In this document: positions 10,110 through 20,980 of the stretch, piece after piece | Layout: each line of letters begins with the position of its first letter | Numbering within the stretch: position 1 is the stretch's first letter | NCBI GenBank assembly: GCA_037127315.1 | Contig: JBBBDQ010001186.1 | Span: forward strand, 2,795,501-2,859,500 | DNA: 64,000 nt | DNA from: Ascarosepion bandense | Lineage: Eukaryota; Mollusca; Cephalopoda; Sepiida; Sepiidae | Direction of reading: 5' to 3' | Notes under the pieces: model-generated | Databases searched by the model: none | Told to the model about the DNA's origin: nothing | What the model saw: the letters and a program-made list of their open reading frames with translations, nothing else | Program-made: the position numbers and the translations under genes

Positions 10110-10910
10110 ATTCCTTCCATGATTTAACGGCACATCCACTCAAATACATTTTTTTCATTTTTCAGGATTATCAGATCGACTGTTCTTATTGATATATCCT
10201 CCATATAAAAAAAAATTGCTTCCCCACTTTTCCTGGTGATGAACATAAATGCGCAGTGCACCAGGCGTACGAACTGGACTGGATATCTAGTATATCCCAT
10301 CTTAATTAACCAAGTGAAAACATGCACATGGGAACACCACCAACCAGTTAAGATTAGAAGACATTAATCCTTGGTTTCGGGCATTTACTTTTATTAATTC
10401 ACTTTCAAATCCACGATATATGTATTCCCTCTAAGGTTGACATCCAATAAAGATATATTTGTTTAATCTTCTGGATTATCAAATCCACTGTTCTTGTTGA
10501 TACATCCTTTAAATTAAAAAAACCCGTTACCTCATTGTTTCTGGTGATGAACAGAGAGGCACAGTGTGCCAACACTAAGGTTACATATGTGGCACTGAAC
10601 GCGATATTTACGGTAGCCTATGTTAATTCACCAAGACAAAATACAGGTATGTCAACACCTACAATTAATTGAGATCAGAATCATCGAGAGAAAGCCAAGC
10701 CTTATCTAAAATCAGGGAATAACTAATTCCTAATGGACTTGAATAATCATCCAATGTTTCCTGTCAAACTATTATGAGTTAAAATGATAATATTGATCTG
10801 TACCACTGAACGAGATATTTACTATAGAACATCTTAATTCACCAAGACAAATCATGTGCATATTCACACTTAATCAATTAAGTTTAGAAGTCATGAGAGT
10901 CATGACTGAT
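10110..10910. repeat. Degenerate ~306-bp tandem repeat, about 2.5 units
   Basis: GATTATCAGATCGACTGTTC at 10166 recurs as GATTATCAAATCCACTGTTC at about 10473, with TGGTGATGAACA, ATTCACCAAGACAAA and ATTAAGATTAGAAG-type words following in the same order. A partial third unit starts near 10795 (CACTGAACGAGATATTTAC). No coding potential is seen. Confidence 0.6.
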
Positions 10911-10964
10911 ATAGCATTAGGTCACTTATTATTATCATTTAAATACTCCAGATCATGAACATAT

Positions 10965-11092
10965 CGCCCCACTTAAGGCAGTTTACTGCCACTGTTTTGC
11001 AGGGGGTTACATAGGAGAAAATTTATGAGAAAGAGTGACAGGTTATAGAAGGTGTCTGGAAGTGGGTAAGAGAAGGATGACTGTGGACATAA
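10965..11092 (-). mobile_element. Jockey/CR1-like LINE 3' tail (copy A5)
   Basis: 3' end only: GCAAGGCAGTTTACTGCC and CTGTTTTGCAGGGGGTTACA on the plus strand. It duplicates the 3' end of copy A6 about 200 bp away, with a small palindromic element between them. Confidence 0.7.
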
Positions 11093-11160
11093 AGTGAGGG
11101 ATCAATTTATATATTATATTAATATAGAATTAATCCCCCACTTTTTATCCACATTATAAT
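11085..11160. mobile_element. Small palindromic element (MITE-like), copy 1
   Basis: Imperfect inverted repeat with CATAAAGTGAGGGATC on one side and AATCCCCCACTTTTTATC on the other, AT-rich centre. A relative with GTGGGGGATC...GATCCCCCAC lies at 16405-16504. Transposon type unknown. Confidence 0.5.
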
Positions 11161-11164
11161 TGTA

Positions 11165-12335
11165 TAGAATTTTTTTTTATAATCAAATCGCCCAAACAAG
11201 GCATTTTACTGCCACTGTTTTGCAGGGGGTTACATAGAAGAAACGTTATGAGAAAGAGTGACAAGTTATAGGGGGTGTCAGGAAGTGGGTAAAAGAAGGA
11301 TGAGAATACTGATGAGAGTGGAGTGGACGGAGAAAGGAGCATGAGAGAGAGGATGTAGGTTAGTGAGATAGGAGATGACTACTAACCTTACATTTAAAAT
11401 CTTGGAGATAGTCGCTATCGTGGAAGCAAGTAAACGGAAGGGAATTCCACAGGCGGGAAGTGCGAGAAAAGAAGCTGTTGGAGTAGAATTTGCGTTTACA
11501 TTTTATTGGTTTCACAGTAAAATGGTGAAACCTACTTGCTAATCTTGTGGCTAGAGTAAATTCATATATAAGGGGCACCAATGAACTAAGTTCATCGGAG
11601 CATAAGCCGTGAAAGTATTTGTAGAAGAGGCACAGGGAAGCCACATTACAACGGTAAGAAAGAGAATGTATATGAGCTGCCAAGTCGGGATCGATCACTG
11701 TTGGGACACCTTCCCTATTTACACTAATATGAACTCTTCCTAAGACTATATATAGTAGTAATTATTAGTGGACTACAGAGCATAACAGTGTAGTAGTACT
11801 GTAGTGTATCCCAGCGATCTAGTCCTGAGGGTAACACTGACAAGTCTCACGTCTCCTATTATTCTCGCATTCTCTCGTATTCGACTAACTGTATTGTACG
11901 ACGTTCTACTAACCCTCTCTGTATATATTTCTCTTCGATATATTGCGTTTTCTACCGTATTACTCTAGGTTGTGTATTTATTGGATCTAACCCCAGATCC
12001 ACAACAATCACATTACAGATTCTCCATTGGATTTTGTCAAGGACACCTAGGTGGATAGCAGGAGCACCCGACCAGATATGGCAGCAGTATTCAATGCACG
12101 GGCGGATGGTAGATTTATATATGTGCAGGATTGTTTCAGACGGGAAAAACTTCCTGGCCCTACACAGAGAACCGACTTCTTCGCAGCGGATTTAGCTATG
12201 GATTCTATATCGTCATTCCACTTGAGGTCTATTGTGAGAGTTAAACCGAGGAGGCGCAGTGTTTTGTTTTCAGGAAGACTACTCTGATCTATGCTAATGG
12301 GGAGTAAGAGCAATTTTCTACGATGGAAATAATAT
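11165..12335 (-). mobile_element. Jockey/CR1-like LINE 3' fragment (copy A6), interrupted by LTR
   Basis: Best copy of this family. The minus-strand frame 11698-11360 (112 codons) gives the typical C-terminus: DPDLAAHIHSLSYRCNVASL, LCLFYKYFHGLCSDELSSLV, KFYSNSFFSRTSRLWNSLPF. The upstream part at 12335-12007 gives LPISIDQSSLPENKTLRLLG and DLKWNDDIESIAKSA. A solo LTR at 11699-12006 separates the two parts. The 3' end is at about 11165 with poly-A. It lacks everything upstream of the thumb region. Confidence 0.85.
11699..12006 (+). mobile_element. Solo LTR, 308 bp, with exact 5-bp target duplication
   Basis: Starts TGTTGGGACACC and ends AGATCCACAACA, with TGTTG/CAACA inverted ends. It is flanked by atcac at 11694-11698 and 12007-12011. 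It carries ATGAACTCTTCC near the start and TATATATAG at about 11750, like the LTRs at 432 and 17170. It interrupts LINE copy A6, so it is the younger insertion. Confidence 0.9.
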
Positions 12336-12379
12336 CAGACACCATGAAGTCTATATCTTCATTTCTTCTTTTGTATGTT

Positions 12380-12690
12380 TATTTCACTCCAGGCAATGTG
12401 ATAATGCCGTTAAGATGCAAGAGGGTTGCTGGGAGTGAAAGAGAATAAGAAGACTTTAGTGAGGAGAAAAATAGGTTTCAGGAAGACATAAGATGGTCAT
12501 TGGCGTTGCATTTAAATATTTGAAGATTGTAGATGTTAGGAAAGAAAAAAACCGGATGAGAGACTCAGAGACAAGAACTGCAAGAAAATAAATTTTGAGA
12601 ATAAAACTTACGATTGCATCGAATTAGTTCAACAGTAAACCAGCCGAGCGTTGTTGTCAATCTAGTAATACATGCAGTCGAGTACAAAGG
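12380..12690 (-). mobile_element. Jockey/CR1-like LINE fragment (copy A7)
   Basis: Strongly diverged minus-strand copy of the C-terminal and 3' region. Recognisable words include GCATTTAAATATTTGAAGATTG and the CAGTAAACCAG and CAATCTAGTAATACATGC segments. Not translatable. Confidence 0.5.
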
Positions 12691-12704
12691 AAGAAAGTTT
12701 TGAG

Positions 12705-12790
12705 TTTGAATTTGAGTTTTGTTTAACGACATATCAACCTCAGTGAGTTATTTAATGCCAAATATGTCGCGTTTTAAGGTATTTTTTTTA
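12705..12790. repeat. Repeat shared with the 3' part of the 5S-tRNA SINE
   Basis: GAGTTTTGTTTAACGACA, TATCAACCTCAGTGAG and TTATTTAATGCCAAATATG match, in order, 27090-27145 at the 3' end of the chimeric SINE, suggesting a shared 3' body or tail. An AT-rich run follows to 13080 with no gene. Confidence 0.4.
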
Positions 12791-13084
12791 ATGTAGGGTT
12801 ATAATGCAAAGGTTGATTGAGTCAGATTTAATGAAAATTTTTTCTTTATTAATTTTTATTTTATAAAACTGAAAATGTCTTCTAGTTTTGTATTCAAAAA
12901 TGTTTTGCTGAGGATAATTTTTTCCTTCCAAAATGTATTGTTAGTAATATTTTTCCTTAAAAAATGTATATTTTTCTATAAAAATCTATTTTTATGTATA
13001 TATTTCTATAAAATTCTATTTTTATAATTTCATAATGTTTTGATCCTAGTTTGGGAGTTAACTATTTGCTCATAGCTGGGACCC

Positions 13085-13235
13085 TAACAGGTGCTACCAC
13101 TCCGGGTCAGGGTGGACCTAGGAACAACAGAAATTAAGAGGTGGTTCCATGCTCTTCACAACCTCTTAATCAGAGGCCTTGCTGCCGGATGCAGTTTACA
13201 GGCATACCCAGGACCCCTAAGAAAGAAAGGTTACC
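13085..13235. repeat. Dispersed repeat, copy 1 of 2
   Basis: Shares GGAACAACAG..., GAGGCCTTGCTGCCGGATG and surrounding words with the minus strand of 34140-34260. More GC-rich than its surroundings. No domain is recognised, and the 91-codon frame across it runs into a LINE fragment. Confidence 0.5.
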
Positions 13236-13239
13236 ACAA

Positions 13240-13405
13240 CAATTGCCATGAAAATACTTCTAGAAAAGACAGAGAGAAGCCACGTCACGTCGGCGAGAAA
13301 GTGATTGAAGTCGAGATGCCATGTCAAGACCGATTTTATTTCATAACCTTCTTTGGATTTTTCTAGGATCTAGAGATATATAGCCGGAGCATCAGACCAA
13401 ATATA
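13240..13405 (-). mobile_element. Jockey/CR1-like LINE fragment (copy A8)
   Basis: Minus-strand piece with the GCCATGAAAATACTTCTAG, GAAGCCACGTCACGTCGG and GGAGCATCAGACCAAATAT words of the family. No frame is preserved. Confidence 0.55.
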
Positions 13406-14240
13406 TATTTTTGTATCATATAATAAGTCTGCTTGTTCCTTTCTTAGTTACTTAGTTCCTCCGTCCGTTACGCCATTTACTCTCTGCACCAGCTTTTCCT
13501 TCCCTCTATCTCTCCTCGGTCTTTTTCTCACCTTTGCCAATCGGAAGGGTAGTAAAGAGTGAGAGAGTAGGAAGATAGAGCCTATTGCATTACCGTAGCA
13601 GTAGTAGCTTAAGCTGGTGGTTGTAGAGTAATTGTGTATATGTGTGTGTACTGTACAATATAGTAAAAAGGGTAGGTTTGTTGTCATTTTCCCGCGAGCT
13701 AATAACCTATCTGGTCTCTACACCCTTGGCCATTACTCAGTTGGACACAGGAGCCATGATTTTTCAGTAATAATAAAAAAACATTTTCTCTTTCAAAATC
13801 TCTCACAAAATAGTATTTTGGTTATGGTCTGTGCCTACGCCGCTTAATATAATATAAGATTACAGTAAAATAGCTTCTATGGACATTACTTTTATAGATA
13901 TTTTAATAAAATTACACTCTGTGTTATCGTTATTTTATTATCTAATACCTTTATGTTTGAAGACGTTACTATCATTTGTAGTATGACAAAATTTTTCCAG
14001 GAAATCATAATTATCCTTCCGTGTAAATTCCATGGGTTCCGCTATTATTTATAATAATAATTATTATTATTATTATAATGAAAGGTGAACAATTGCATTT
14101 GTTTGTGTGAAGACATGTCGCCTGCAAGGGTTTGCGTCTGTTACTGGTGGGTGTCGTTATCTGCCGATATCATTAAACCAAATGAACTCCCGTCAGGCAA
14201 CGCGAACAGTTTTTACAATAACAACTGAATTCAATTAGTG
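13406..14240. other. Stretch without recognised element
   Basis: Contains a TTATTA-rich run near 14050-14080 and otherwise no identifiable gene or family member. Confidence 0.4.
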
Positions 14241-14439
14241 TTTGTTTTTTTCCTACTTTCTGGGTTTTGTTTTCTTGAAACTCAAACGATGTAACGAAAC
14301 ACAAACTTGTTTTTCTAACTTCAACTTATGTAATCATCATTTTAATTGCTTTCATATTTGGCAGATGTTTTTTTGCTTCTTTTATTTAATTTGTTTTTTA
14401 TTTCCATTTTGTATTTTAATAGATTTTAGTGCTTCTTTG

Positions 14440-14728
14440 TGATTTTTTTTTTATTTTTCTTACGTTTTTTCTTTTTCGTTTTTTATTTTCCAACATTCTT
14501 CCAACCGTGTCGCCTTTTTATACCAGAAATGTTTTCGTTTCTCAAATTTAAAATTGTCTTTATTTATTTATTTAATTCTTTCTTTTTTGTTTTCTTTCTT
14601 CATTTTTCATTCTTTATTTTATTCTATATTTCTTTCTTTTTCTTTCTTTTACATCGTTTCTTTGTTTCTTATTTTTTCTTTGTTACTTTGTTTCTTTGTT
14701 TCTTAATTTTAGTTTTGCATCCCGCATT

Positions 14729-14768
<40 letters not shown>

Positions 14769-15720
14769 ATCCACATTTCTTTCTACTTTCTTTTCTCTTA
14801 ATTTTAGCTTTGTTTTCCGCATTTCTTTCTTTATTTCGTTATTCTTTCTTTCTTTTATTCTTCTTAATTTTTCTAAGTTATTTTTACTTTCTTTCTTAAT
14901 TTTATTTTTATTCCGCATTTCTTTCTTTCTTTCTTTTTTTCTTTCTGATTTTTTCTTTCTTTCTAATTTATTTCTACTTTTTTCTCTCTTAATTTTATTT
15001 TTTGTATTTCGCATTTCTTTCTTTCTTTCTTTCTTTTTTTCTTTCTGTTCTTCATTTCTTTTTGATTTTTTCTTTCTTTCTAATTTATTTCTACTTTTTC
15101 TCTCTTAATTTTATTTTTGTATTTCGCATTTCTTTCTTTCTTCATTTTTCATTCTTTATTTTAGTCTACATTTCTTTCTTTCTTTCTTTCTTATCCACAT
15201 TTCTTTCTTTTATTCTTCCTAATTTTTCTTTTCAATTTCTTTCTAATTTTTTCTTTCTTAATTTTATTTTTGTATTTCGCATTTCTTTCTTTTGTTCTTT
15301 CTTTCTTTTTGTTTTCTTTCTTCATTTTTCATTCTTTATTTTATTCTTCATTCTTTCTTTCTTTCTCTCCCTTAATTTTAGCTTTGCATTCCGCATTTCT
15401 TTCTTTCTTTCTTCTTAATTTTTCTTTCTAAGTTATTTTTACTTTCTTTTTTTCTTAATTTTAATTTTTATTCCCGCATTTATTTATTTCTGTTCTTCAT
15501 TTCTTTCTGATTTTTTCGTTCTTTCTGATTTCTTTCTGGTTTCTTTCTCTCTTAATTTTATTTTTGTATTTCACATTTCTTTCTTTCTTCCTCTCTTTCT
15601 TTCTTTTTGCTTATACACATTTTTTTCTTTTATTTTTCCTAATTTTTCTTTCTACTTTATTTCTATCTTTTTTTTTATTCTTGTATTTCATATTTCCTTC
15701 TAATTTATTTCATTCAATCT
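14440..15720. repeat. Polypyrimidine (TTTC-rich) block, 1.3 kb
   Basis: The plus strand is almost entirely T and C. TTTC/CTTT runs alternate with a recurring phrase: (C)TTAATTTTA, then TTTTGTATT or GCTTTGCAT, then CCGCATTTCTTTC or TCGCATTTC. It recurs at irregular intervals and so looks like a decayed minisatellite. The F/S/L-rich open frames and their lysine-rich complements are compositional artefacts. Confidence 0.85.
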
Positions 15721-16075
15721 TTATTTTCTGTAACCCTATTAGAACCGGGGCCCAAATACTATCAGCCTGAAGAAACCACGGTCGCGTGCGTCATACATAA
15801 GGGACGGGCCAAGTAAAATTCGGCAGACAAAACGGTTCGGAACCTGATGTTGTGCTAGCGTGATGTCACAAATTCTATTCACGCCATATTGTGTAGCGTC
15901 TCCCAGAAAATGTAATTAAAACCCGATCTGCATAGCTACAATATAAACGAAAAGTTGGTTTTATGGGACAGGTGATGAAACATTAATGTGCTTGAACAGG
16001 CGTCTGCTACAGGGATTAACTCGCCACCATCCTAGACGTTATAATCCCTCGAAACTGATGATTTATTCTCCCAGT
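15721..16075. other. Stretch without recognised element
   Basis: Moderately GC-balanced, unique-looking sequence between the polypyrimidine block and a SINE. No frame with recognisable content. Confidence 0.4.
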
Positions 16076-16081
16076 AATGTT

Positions 16082-16702
16082 GGATGTGCGTTGTGGTGCA
16101 TTAGATATCGGCTCGGAACGAGAAATCGGGGAGCCGAGTTCGAATTCCAGCTGAATTCATTGCACTCACTTACGCGCAAATACCCTTGGGAAAGGTATTA
16201 ATCCGCCTATTCCTTCCAGTTATGGGTAAAATAACAGGACAGATTGGGTTCTATAGCCTTGGTCGGCAACCAGTATACCGCAGAAAGCAATGGCAATCTA
16301 CTGCGGGATAATCTTCTGCCCAGTCAGTCATGTCTCTTTCGAGAGATGATCGCCTAAAGCGTTTATCACGTATGGCACTTAACTGACTGACTGAATATAA
16401 TAGTTGGAATAATGATTAAGGCTTATATTGGTCATAAAGTGGGGGATCAGTTTATTACTTCATAACAATAGGAAACCGATCCCCCACTAATTACTGCATA
16501 ATAATATAATAGATTTCTTTTCCCTTTACCTATGAGTCAAATAACAGGACAGATTGGGTTCTATAGCCTTGGTCGGCAACCAGTCTACCGCAGAAAGCAA
16601 TGGCAACCTACTGCGGGATAATCTTCTGCCCAGTCAGTCATGTCTCTTTCGAGAGATGATCGCCCAAGCGTGTATCACGTATGGCACTTAACTAACTGAC
16701 TG
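16082..16702 (+). mobile_element. Family A SINE with internal duplication and inserted palindrome
   Basis: A full SINE unit (16082-16396) is followed by about 120 bp of palindromic sequence, then a second copy of the 3' half (16519-16702). The block is flanked by aatgtt at 16076-16081 and 16703-16708, so it behaves as one original insertion altered later. The head has the B-box-like GAGTTCGAATTCC at about 16136. Confidence 0.8.
16405..16504. mobile_element. Small palindromic element (MITE-like), copy 2
   Basis: TAAAGTGGGGGATCAG and CCGATCCCCCACTA form an inverted repeat around an AT-rich centre. The 9-bp word atataatag sits on both sides. It resembles the element at 11085-11160. Confidence 0.5.
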
Positions 16703-16708
16703 AATGTT

Positions 16709-17099
16709 GGCTGCTGAAAATCACTTCCTTAAAAATGTTCAATGTATTTAATATTTCTCCTTGCACTAATTTCTAACAACTGCCAATATATTTCTTCTTG
16801 ATTTTCATTACTTTCTGTAGCAAAAAAAAACCAAAAAAAAACAAAAACAAAAACAAAAAAAAACGATTGAAATAATTGATATTATTCTAGAATTATTCTG
16901 TCTTATTTCTTTCTAATTCTCATTTATTCGATTGACATTATTTGGACACTGCCAACGCCTTCTTCAGGACAAAAGTCTGCCATAAATTTTCACAGTGACA
17001 CTCAAAATCCAGACACCAGCATCAACCGGACATTAGCACTACTGGAAGTGTTTCTCGCTAAATATGAGCTTTTCACGCAAAGCTTTTATAATAACCGAT
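16709..17099. other. Mixed stretch including LTR-internal remnant
   Basis: An A-rich run with C interruptions occurs at 16820-16865. The part next to 17100 may be degraded interior of the LTR element at 17170, read on the minus strand. No domain is recognisable. Confidence 0.35.
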
Positions 17100-17169
17100 T
17101 GCGATAGGGGCAATTCGACAGTATTCAGTAAAGTTCGCGTGAGTTCGAACCTCATCTTCGTCGCCAATT

Positions 17170-17491
17170 TGTTGTGGATTTGTGGCGAAACTTCGCCTCA
17201 AAGTTGTAGTGAGCAATTGTGCCGGCAGTAAGACACGGAACAAGAAGGTAGATTCAAAATAGTGTATTAGTATAACAAAGAAACAAGATATTCAAAAGAA
17301 GTGCTAATAATAACTATTGTAGAAATAAGTGAGTCCGAAGGTATTATTACGCTGCCTGACTAGTAGCTGTCGTTAACTACTCTCGTTAAATGCTGTACTT
17401 GAGTGTTATTTAACTGCCTCTTGGAAGTCACGCAGGAAATTTATATATAGCAAGAGGAAGAGTTCATTCCTCGCAGGAGGGCAACATAACA
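17170..17491 (-). mobile_element. Gypsy-like 5' LTR with adjoining leader
   Basis: On the minus strand it starts TGTTATGTTGCC, contains GAATGAACTCTTCC and a TATA-like GCTATATATAAATTTCC, and ends CCACAAATCCACAACA. It is followed directly by AATTGGCGACGAAGATGAGG (17169-17148), the usual kind of post-LTR leader or primer-binding region of Gypsy-group elements. The internal coding region is absent. This shows the LTR family here is autonomous-derived rather than a random TG...CA match. Confidence 0.65.
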
Positions 17492-17812
17492 AAAAACGAA
17501 GAAAAATACTAGACTTCTATAATTACATTTTGATTACGTAATAATTTTTGACGTGTAGTATCCGTTATTGATATTTCTTGGTGTTAAAAGTCCTTAAATA
17601 ATTTGATTTTGGTTACTTAGTAAGGTTCTTTGTTCAAGATTCTGTATCGTCACGGTGTCTGAAGACGTGCGACTCTTCTCTTCATCAGCTCGAAGCGCAT
17701 TTTTAAAAATCGTTCTGCTTAAGCGGTTTCTGAAGAAGTTTTGTGTCATGCGTAACATCTATATGAAGGTCTCGACCTGACAAGGCTCTCTATATATCTA
17801 TAGGCCTGTTCG

Positions 17813-17813
<1 letters not shown>

Positions 17814-17866
<53 letters not shown>
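17814..17866. repeat. (ATCT)n array preceded by CTGTTCGTAT
   Basis: ATCT array introduced by GGCCTGTTCGTAT, the same spacer word found beside ATCT/GATA arrays elsewhere in the window. Confidence 0.9.
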
Positions 17867-17867
<1 letters not shown>

Positions 17868-18166
17868 TTCAGTTGATTCACATTAACCTATTCATTTATT
17901 TACACCCTTGTGCAAATTAATTGAAATAAAACAAATAACGTTCTCTTGGGATCTTTCATACTTTCCCTGATCACGTATGTGTTGTCTCTTGGCGTTGTTT
18001 TTTTTTTTTTGCACCGTATTTTTATTTTGGAAGGATGAATCTAGTTTATTTCTTTGCCTTGATGACACGACTGACAGTTGAAAGGCTGACACCAAAATAT
18101 CCACAATCTTTCTGCAAGGCTTGCCACTGTGTTTGAGCAACGTTACAATTTTCGTACGATTAAGAA

Positions 18167-18308
18167 CACTCGCAGACGCTTATAGTACAACTGTGTAAAT
18201 TTCCAAGAAAATCGGTTCAGCCGTTTCGGAGTCTATAGATACCGGACACAGACACAGACACATAGATACAGACACACAGACAAAGTTCCATTCATGAATA
18301 AGTTTAGA
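18167..18308 (-). mobile_element. Helitron-like element, 5' fragment (copy b)
   Basis: The minus strand begins TCTAAACTTATTCATGAATG at 18308, runs through a GT-rich stretch, CTATAGACTCCGAAACGG and AAAATCGGTT-type complements, and stops at about 18167. It matches the first 140 bp of the copies at 22006 and 24930. Confidence 0.75.
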
Positions 18309-18708
18309 TATAGATGCAGACTAATGTTTTTGATCATCACTAAGTTCCCTTCTAATGTTATTATTTAACAGATTATAAATAATATGCACATTAGCCGAGG
18401 AAAGAAATGTCATATCAATATATGTGTATACGTATGAGCTTGATAGCTAGATGGCTGACTAGCTTGAGAGATAGTAACAAGAAGTTGAAATGTTGTCGGA
18501 CCGACCCACTTTTCAAAATCTGGCTAAATGAATAAACATCATAATATTATTGAAATTTATGCTGTCATAGATATTAGATAGATAAATAAGAACGGACGGA
18601 ATTAAACAGATATCAAAGGATGAGCGACAATATCAATAATGGATATTATTATATTTTGTTCTATTACGGATGTGTCATTTTTCACCGGTGTCATGGGACT
18701 GTTTGAAA
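18309..18708. other. Stretch without recognised element
   Basis: AT-rich, no gene or known family member seen. It leads into a GATA-type array. Confidence 0.35.
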
Positions 18709-18710
18709 GC

Positions 18711-18784
<74 letters not shown>

Positions 18785-18792
18785 CAGTTTGT

Positions 18793-18842
<50 letters not shown>

Positions 18843-18880
18843 CAGTCTGTTCATATCTCTCTATCTATCTCAGTCTGTTC

Positions 18881-18927
<47 letters not shown>

Positions 18928-18937
18928 GGCCTGTTCA

Positions 18938-18974
<37 letters not shown>

Positions 18975-18975
18975 C
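18709..18975. repeat. Composite (ATCT)n array with CAGTCTGTTC spacers
   Basis: Five ATCT tracts are separated by CAGTTTGTTTAT, CAGTCTGTTCATAT, CAGTCTGTTCTTAT and GGCCTGTTCATAT. The spacers form a second-order repeat. Two long SIYLSIYL frames arise purely from the tetranucleotide. Confidence 0.95.
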
Positions 18976-19124
18976 AGCCTGTTCATTTCTTAGTATAAAC
19001 AAAAGACAAATATTTGTCTACGGAAAAACGTTAAGGACTTTTGAAATTCAACTAAGACATTGGTGTAACAGTAACAATCACCAAACAGTAAATTTATTTC
19101 GATCCAAATTATAGCTTGTGTGAT

Positions 19125-19600
19125 CGTCAGAAAACAATATTTAAACTTAGATCTTGTCTAACGATCACCATCAGAGCTTGTGTTATTCATTTCGGGGTTC
19201 TCGACAAAAGAAAAGAATGTTATAAATCCCAATTTAGCAGTTCGACTCTCCCACGGGATATAACTTTCTTTCGTCTTACTACAAATATTTTCACGGCTTC
19301 TGCTATGACAAGCTACTTTCCCTGGTACCCTGACCGCATGAATTTACTCCTGCTACCTGATTGGCTTCTTTTACCATAAAGATAGCCAAATGTAACTGCC
19401 ACTTCTACTCTACCAGTTTCTTTTCTCACACCTCCCACTTGTAGAAGTTTCCATTCGTATACGTACTTCCATGATTGCTACAAGTTTAAATTCAATTGCC
19501 ATCTTCTATCTCCTTGAGTTTCATGTTTCTAATGCCTTCTTCGACATCAACAATGTTTATTCTTTTTTTTCCACTGTAACTCCCTGAACACAAGTGGCAG
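19125..19600 (+). mobile_element. Jockey/CR1-like LINE 3' fragment (copy A9)
   Basis: The plus strand carries the CATTTCGGGGTTCTCGACAA, TTTCACGGCTTCTGCTATG and TTTCTTTTCTCACACCTCCC words of the C-terminal region and the 3' end GAACACAAGTGGCAGCCCTC, which runs directly into a (CT)n(AT)n microsatellite. Not translatable. Confidence 0.6.

Positions 19601-19664
<64 letters not shown>
19598..19664. repeat. (CT)n(AT)n microsatellite
   Basis: Compound dinucleotide repeat that starts at the 3' end of LINE copy A9. Confidence 0.95.
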
Positions 19665-19667
<3 letters not shown>

Positions 19668-19739
19668 ACTGTCAACGTCTAAGTTCATATGTATCAATCT
19701 AAGACTATATATGTATTCATCTGAGTCTGTTCATATTTA

Positions 19740-19753
19740 TTAATTTATCTCAG

Positions 19754-19822
<69 letters not shown>

Positions 19823-19919
19823 AGCAGACTGCAAACATCTATTTAAGTCTGTTCATATGTATCATCTGAATCTGTTCATATCTATCATCTGAATCTGTTC
19901 ATATCTATTAATTTAACCT

Positions 19920-19962
<43 letters not shown>

Positions 19963-19973
19963 CCCAGTCTGTT

Positions 19974-20024
<51 letters not shown>

Positions 20025-20035
20025 CACATTTGTCT

Positions 20036-20101
<66 letters not shown>
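19740..20101. repeat. Composite (ATCT)n arrays
   Basis: Four ATCT tracts with intervening CTGTTCATAT, CAGTCTGTTTCT and CACATTTGTCTT spacers. Non-array copies of AATCTGTTCATATCTAT occur just upstream at 19855-19915. Confidence 0.9.
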
Positions 20102-20254
20102 CTTAGACGTCTAAATTTGCATTAAATTGTCTGTATCTACATCAGAATGTAACTCACTTGTGTCCCTATCAATGCAGGAAAATGTGTGTCCGATATCAGT
20201 TCGCGCTTCTTATCGACTATCGACCTTAAAACTTTTGAATGTGAAAAATCTAAT

Positions 20255-20612
20255 GTATAGAAAGGGACGAGGGGGAAGTTAGAAGACGGAAAATTAAGAG
20301 AGCAATGGAGTGATGAAGAATGGGAGAGAGAGAGAGAGAGAGGACAAAATGAGAGACGTGTAGAGAGAAAACAGTAAGAAAAAGAGAAAAGTGAGAAAAA
20401 AAAAGAGAAGGAAAATATAGAGAAACCAACAAATTGGTTAGGAGAGGAGAGACTAAAGAAAGAAGAATAAGAGAGAGAAAAATAGAGAAGACGAATAGAT
20501 AGAGAAATAAGAGACTAGAGAGAGAGAGAGAGAGAAAAATAAGAATAGGAGAAAGAGAAAGAAAGCAAGAAGAACAAGAAGAGGGGAAAAAGAGGAATAA
20601 ACGTGATGAAAG

Positions 20613-20645
<33 letters not shown>

Positions 20646-20715
20646 AATAGAGAAAAAGGATGATGAGAAGGAAAAGAAAAAGAAAAGAAACATGATAAAG
20701 AAAGAAAATGTAAAA
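20255..20715. repeat. Polypurine (GA-rich) block, 460 bp
   Basis: The plus strand is almost pure A and G with several GAGA runs. The complement encodes a spurious S/L/F-rich frame (20693-20250). No gene. Confidence 0.9.
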
Positions 20716-20980
20716 AAAAATTAATAAATAATTATGCATTCATAATTTTTTGATTCATAAATTTTCAAGTGGCAAATCCAGACAGTGTCAATAAAAAAAA
20801 GCACGAATCAATTCAAAATTATACATTGCAAATTATATATAAATATACATCTACACCTTCCATTGCCTTCTCCTTTTAAGTTCTATTAGGATCCCTCTGG
20901 AGGATAATGCCATCGGCTCAATGCTCTAGATATTTCTGATGTGGTTTATGTAGCAATTAGCTTTTTTTTGTAGAGTAGAA

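Noticed and set aside
14439..15418. F/S/L-rich frames suggesting membrane proteins
   Set aside because: Direct products of the polypyrimidine tract and of its lysine-rich complement.
16955..16990. Another hammerhead-like hairpin (CCTGAAGAAGGCG on the minus strand)
   Set aside because: The GAAA part and a convincing stem are missing.
17100..17165. tRNA-like gene around GAGTTCGAACCTC
   Set aside because: It lies in the leader directly after a Gypsy-like LTR and lacks a matching A box. Better read as LTR-element interior.
18639..18998. Long SIYLSIYL open frames (also at 5139, 32697 and 51579)
   Set aside because: They follow the ATCT tetranucleotide, which has no stop in these frames. No start context, domain or conservation beyond the repeat.
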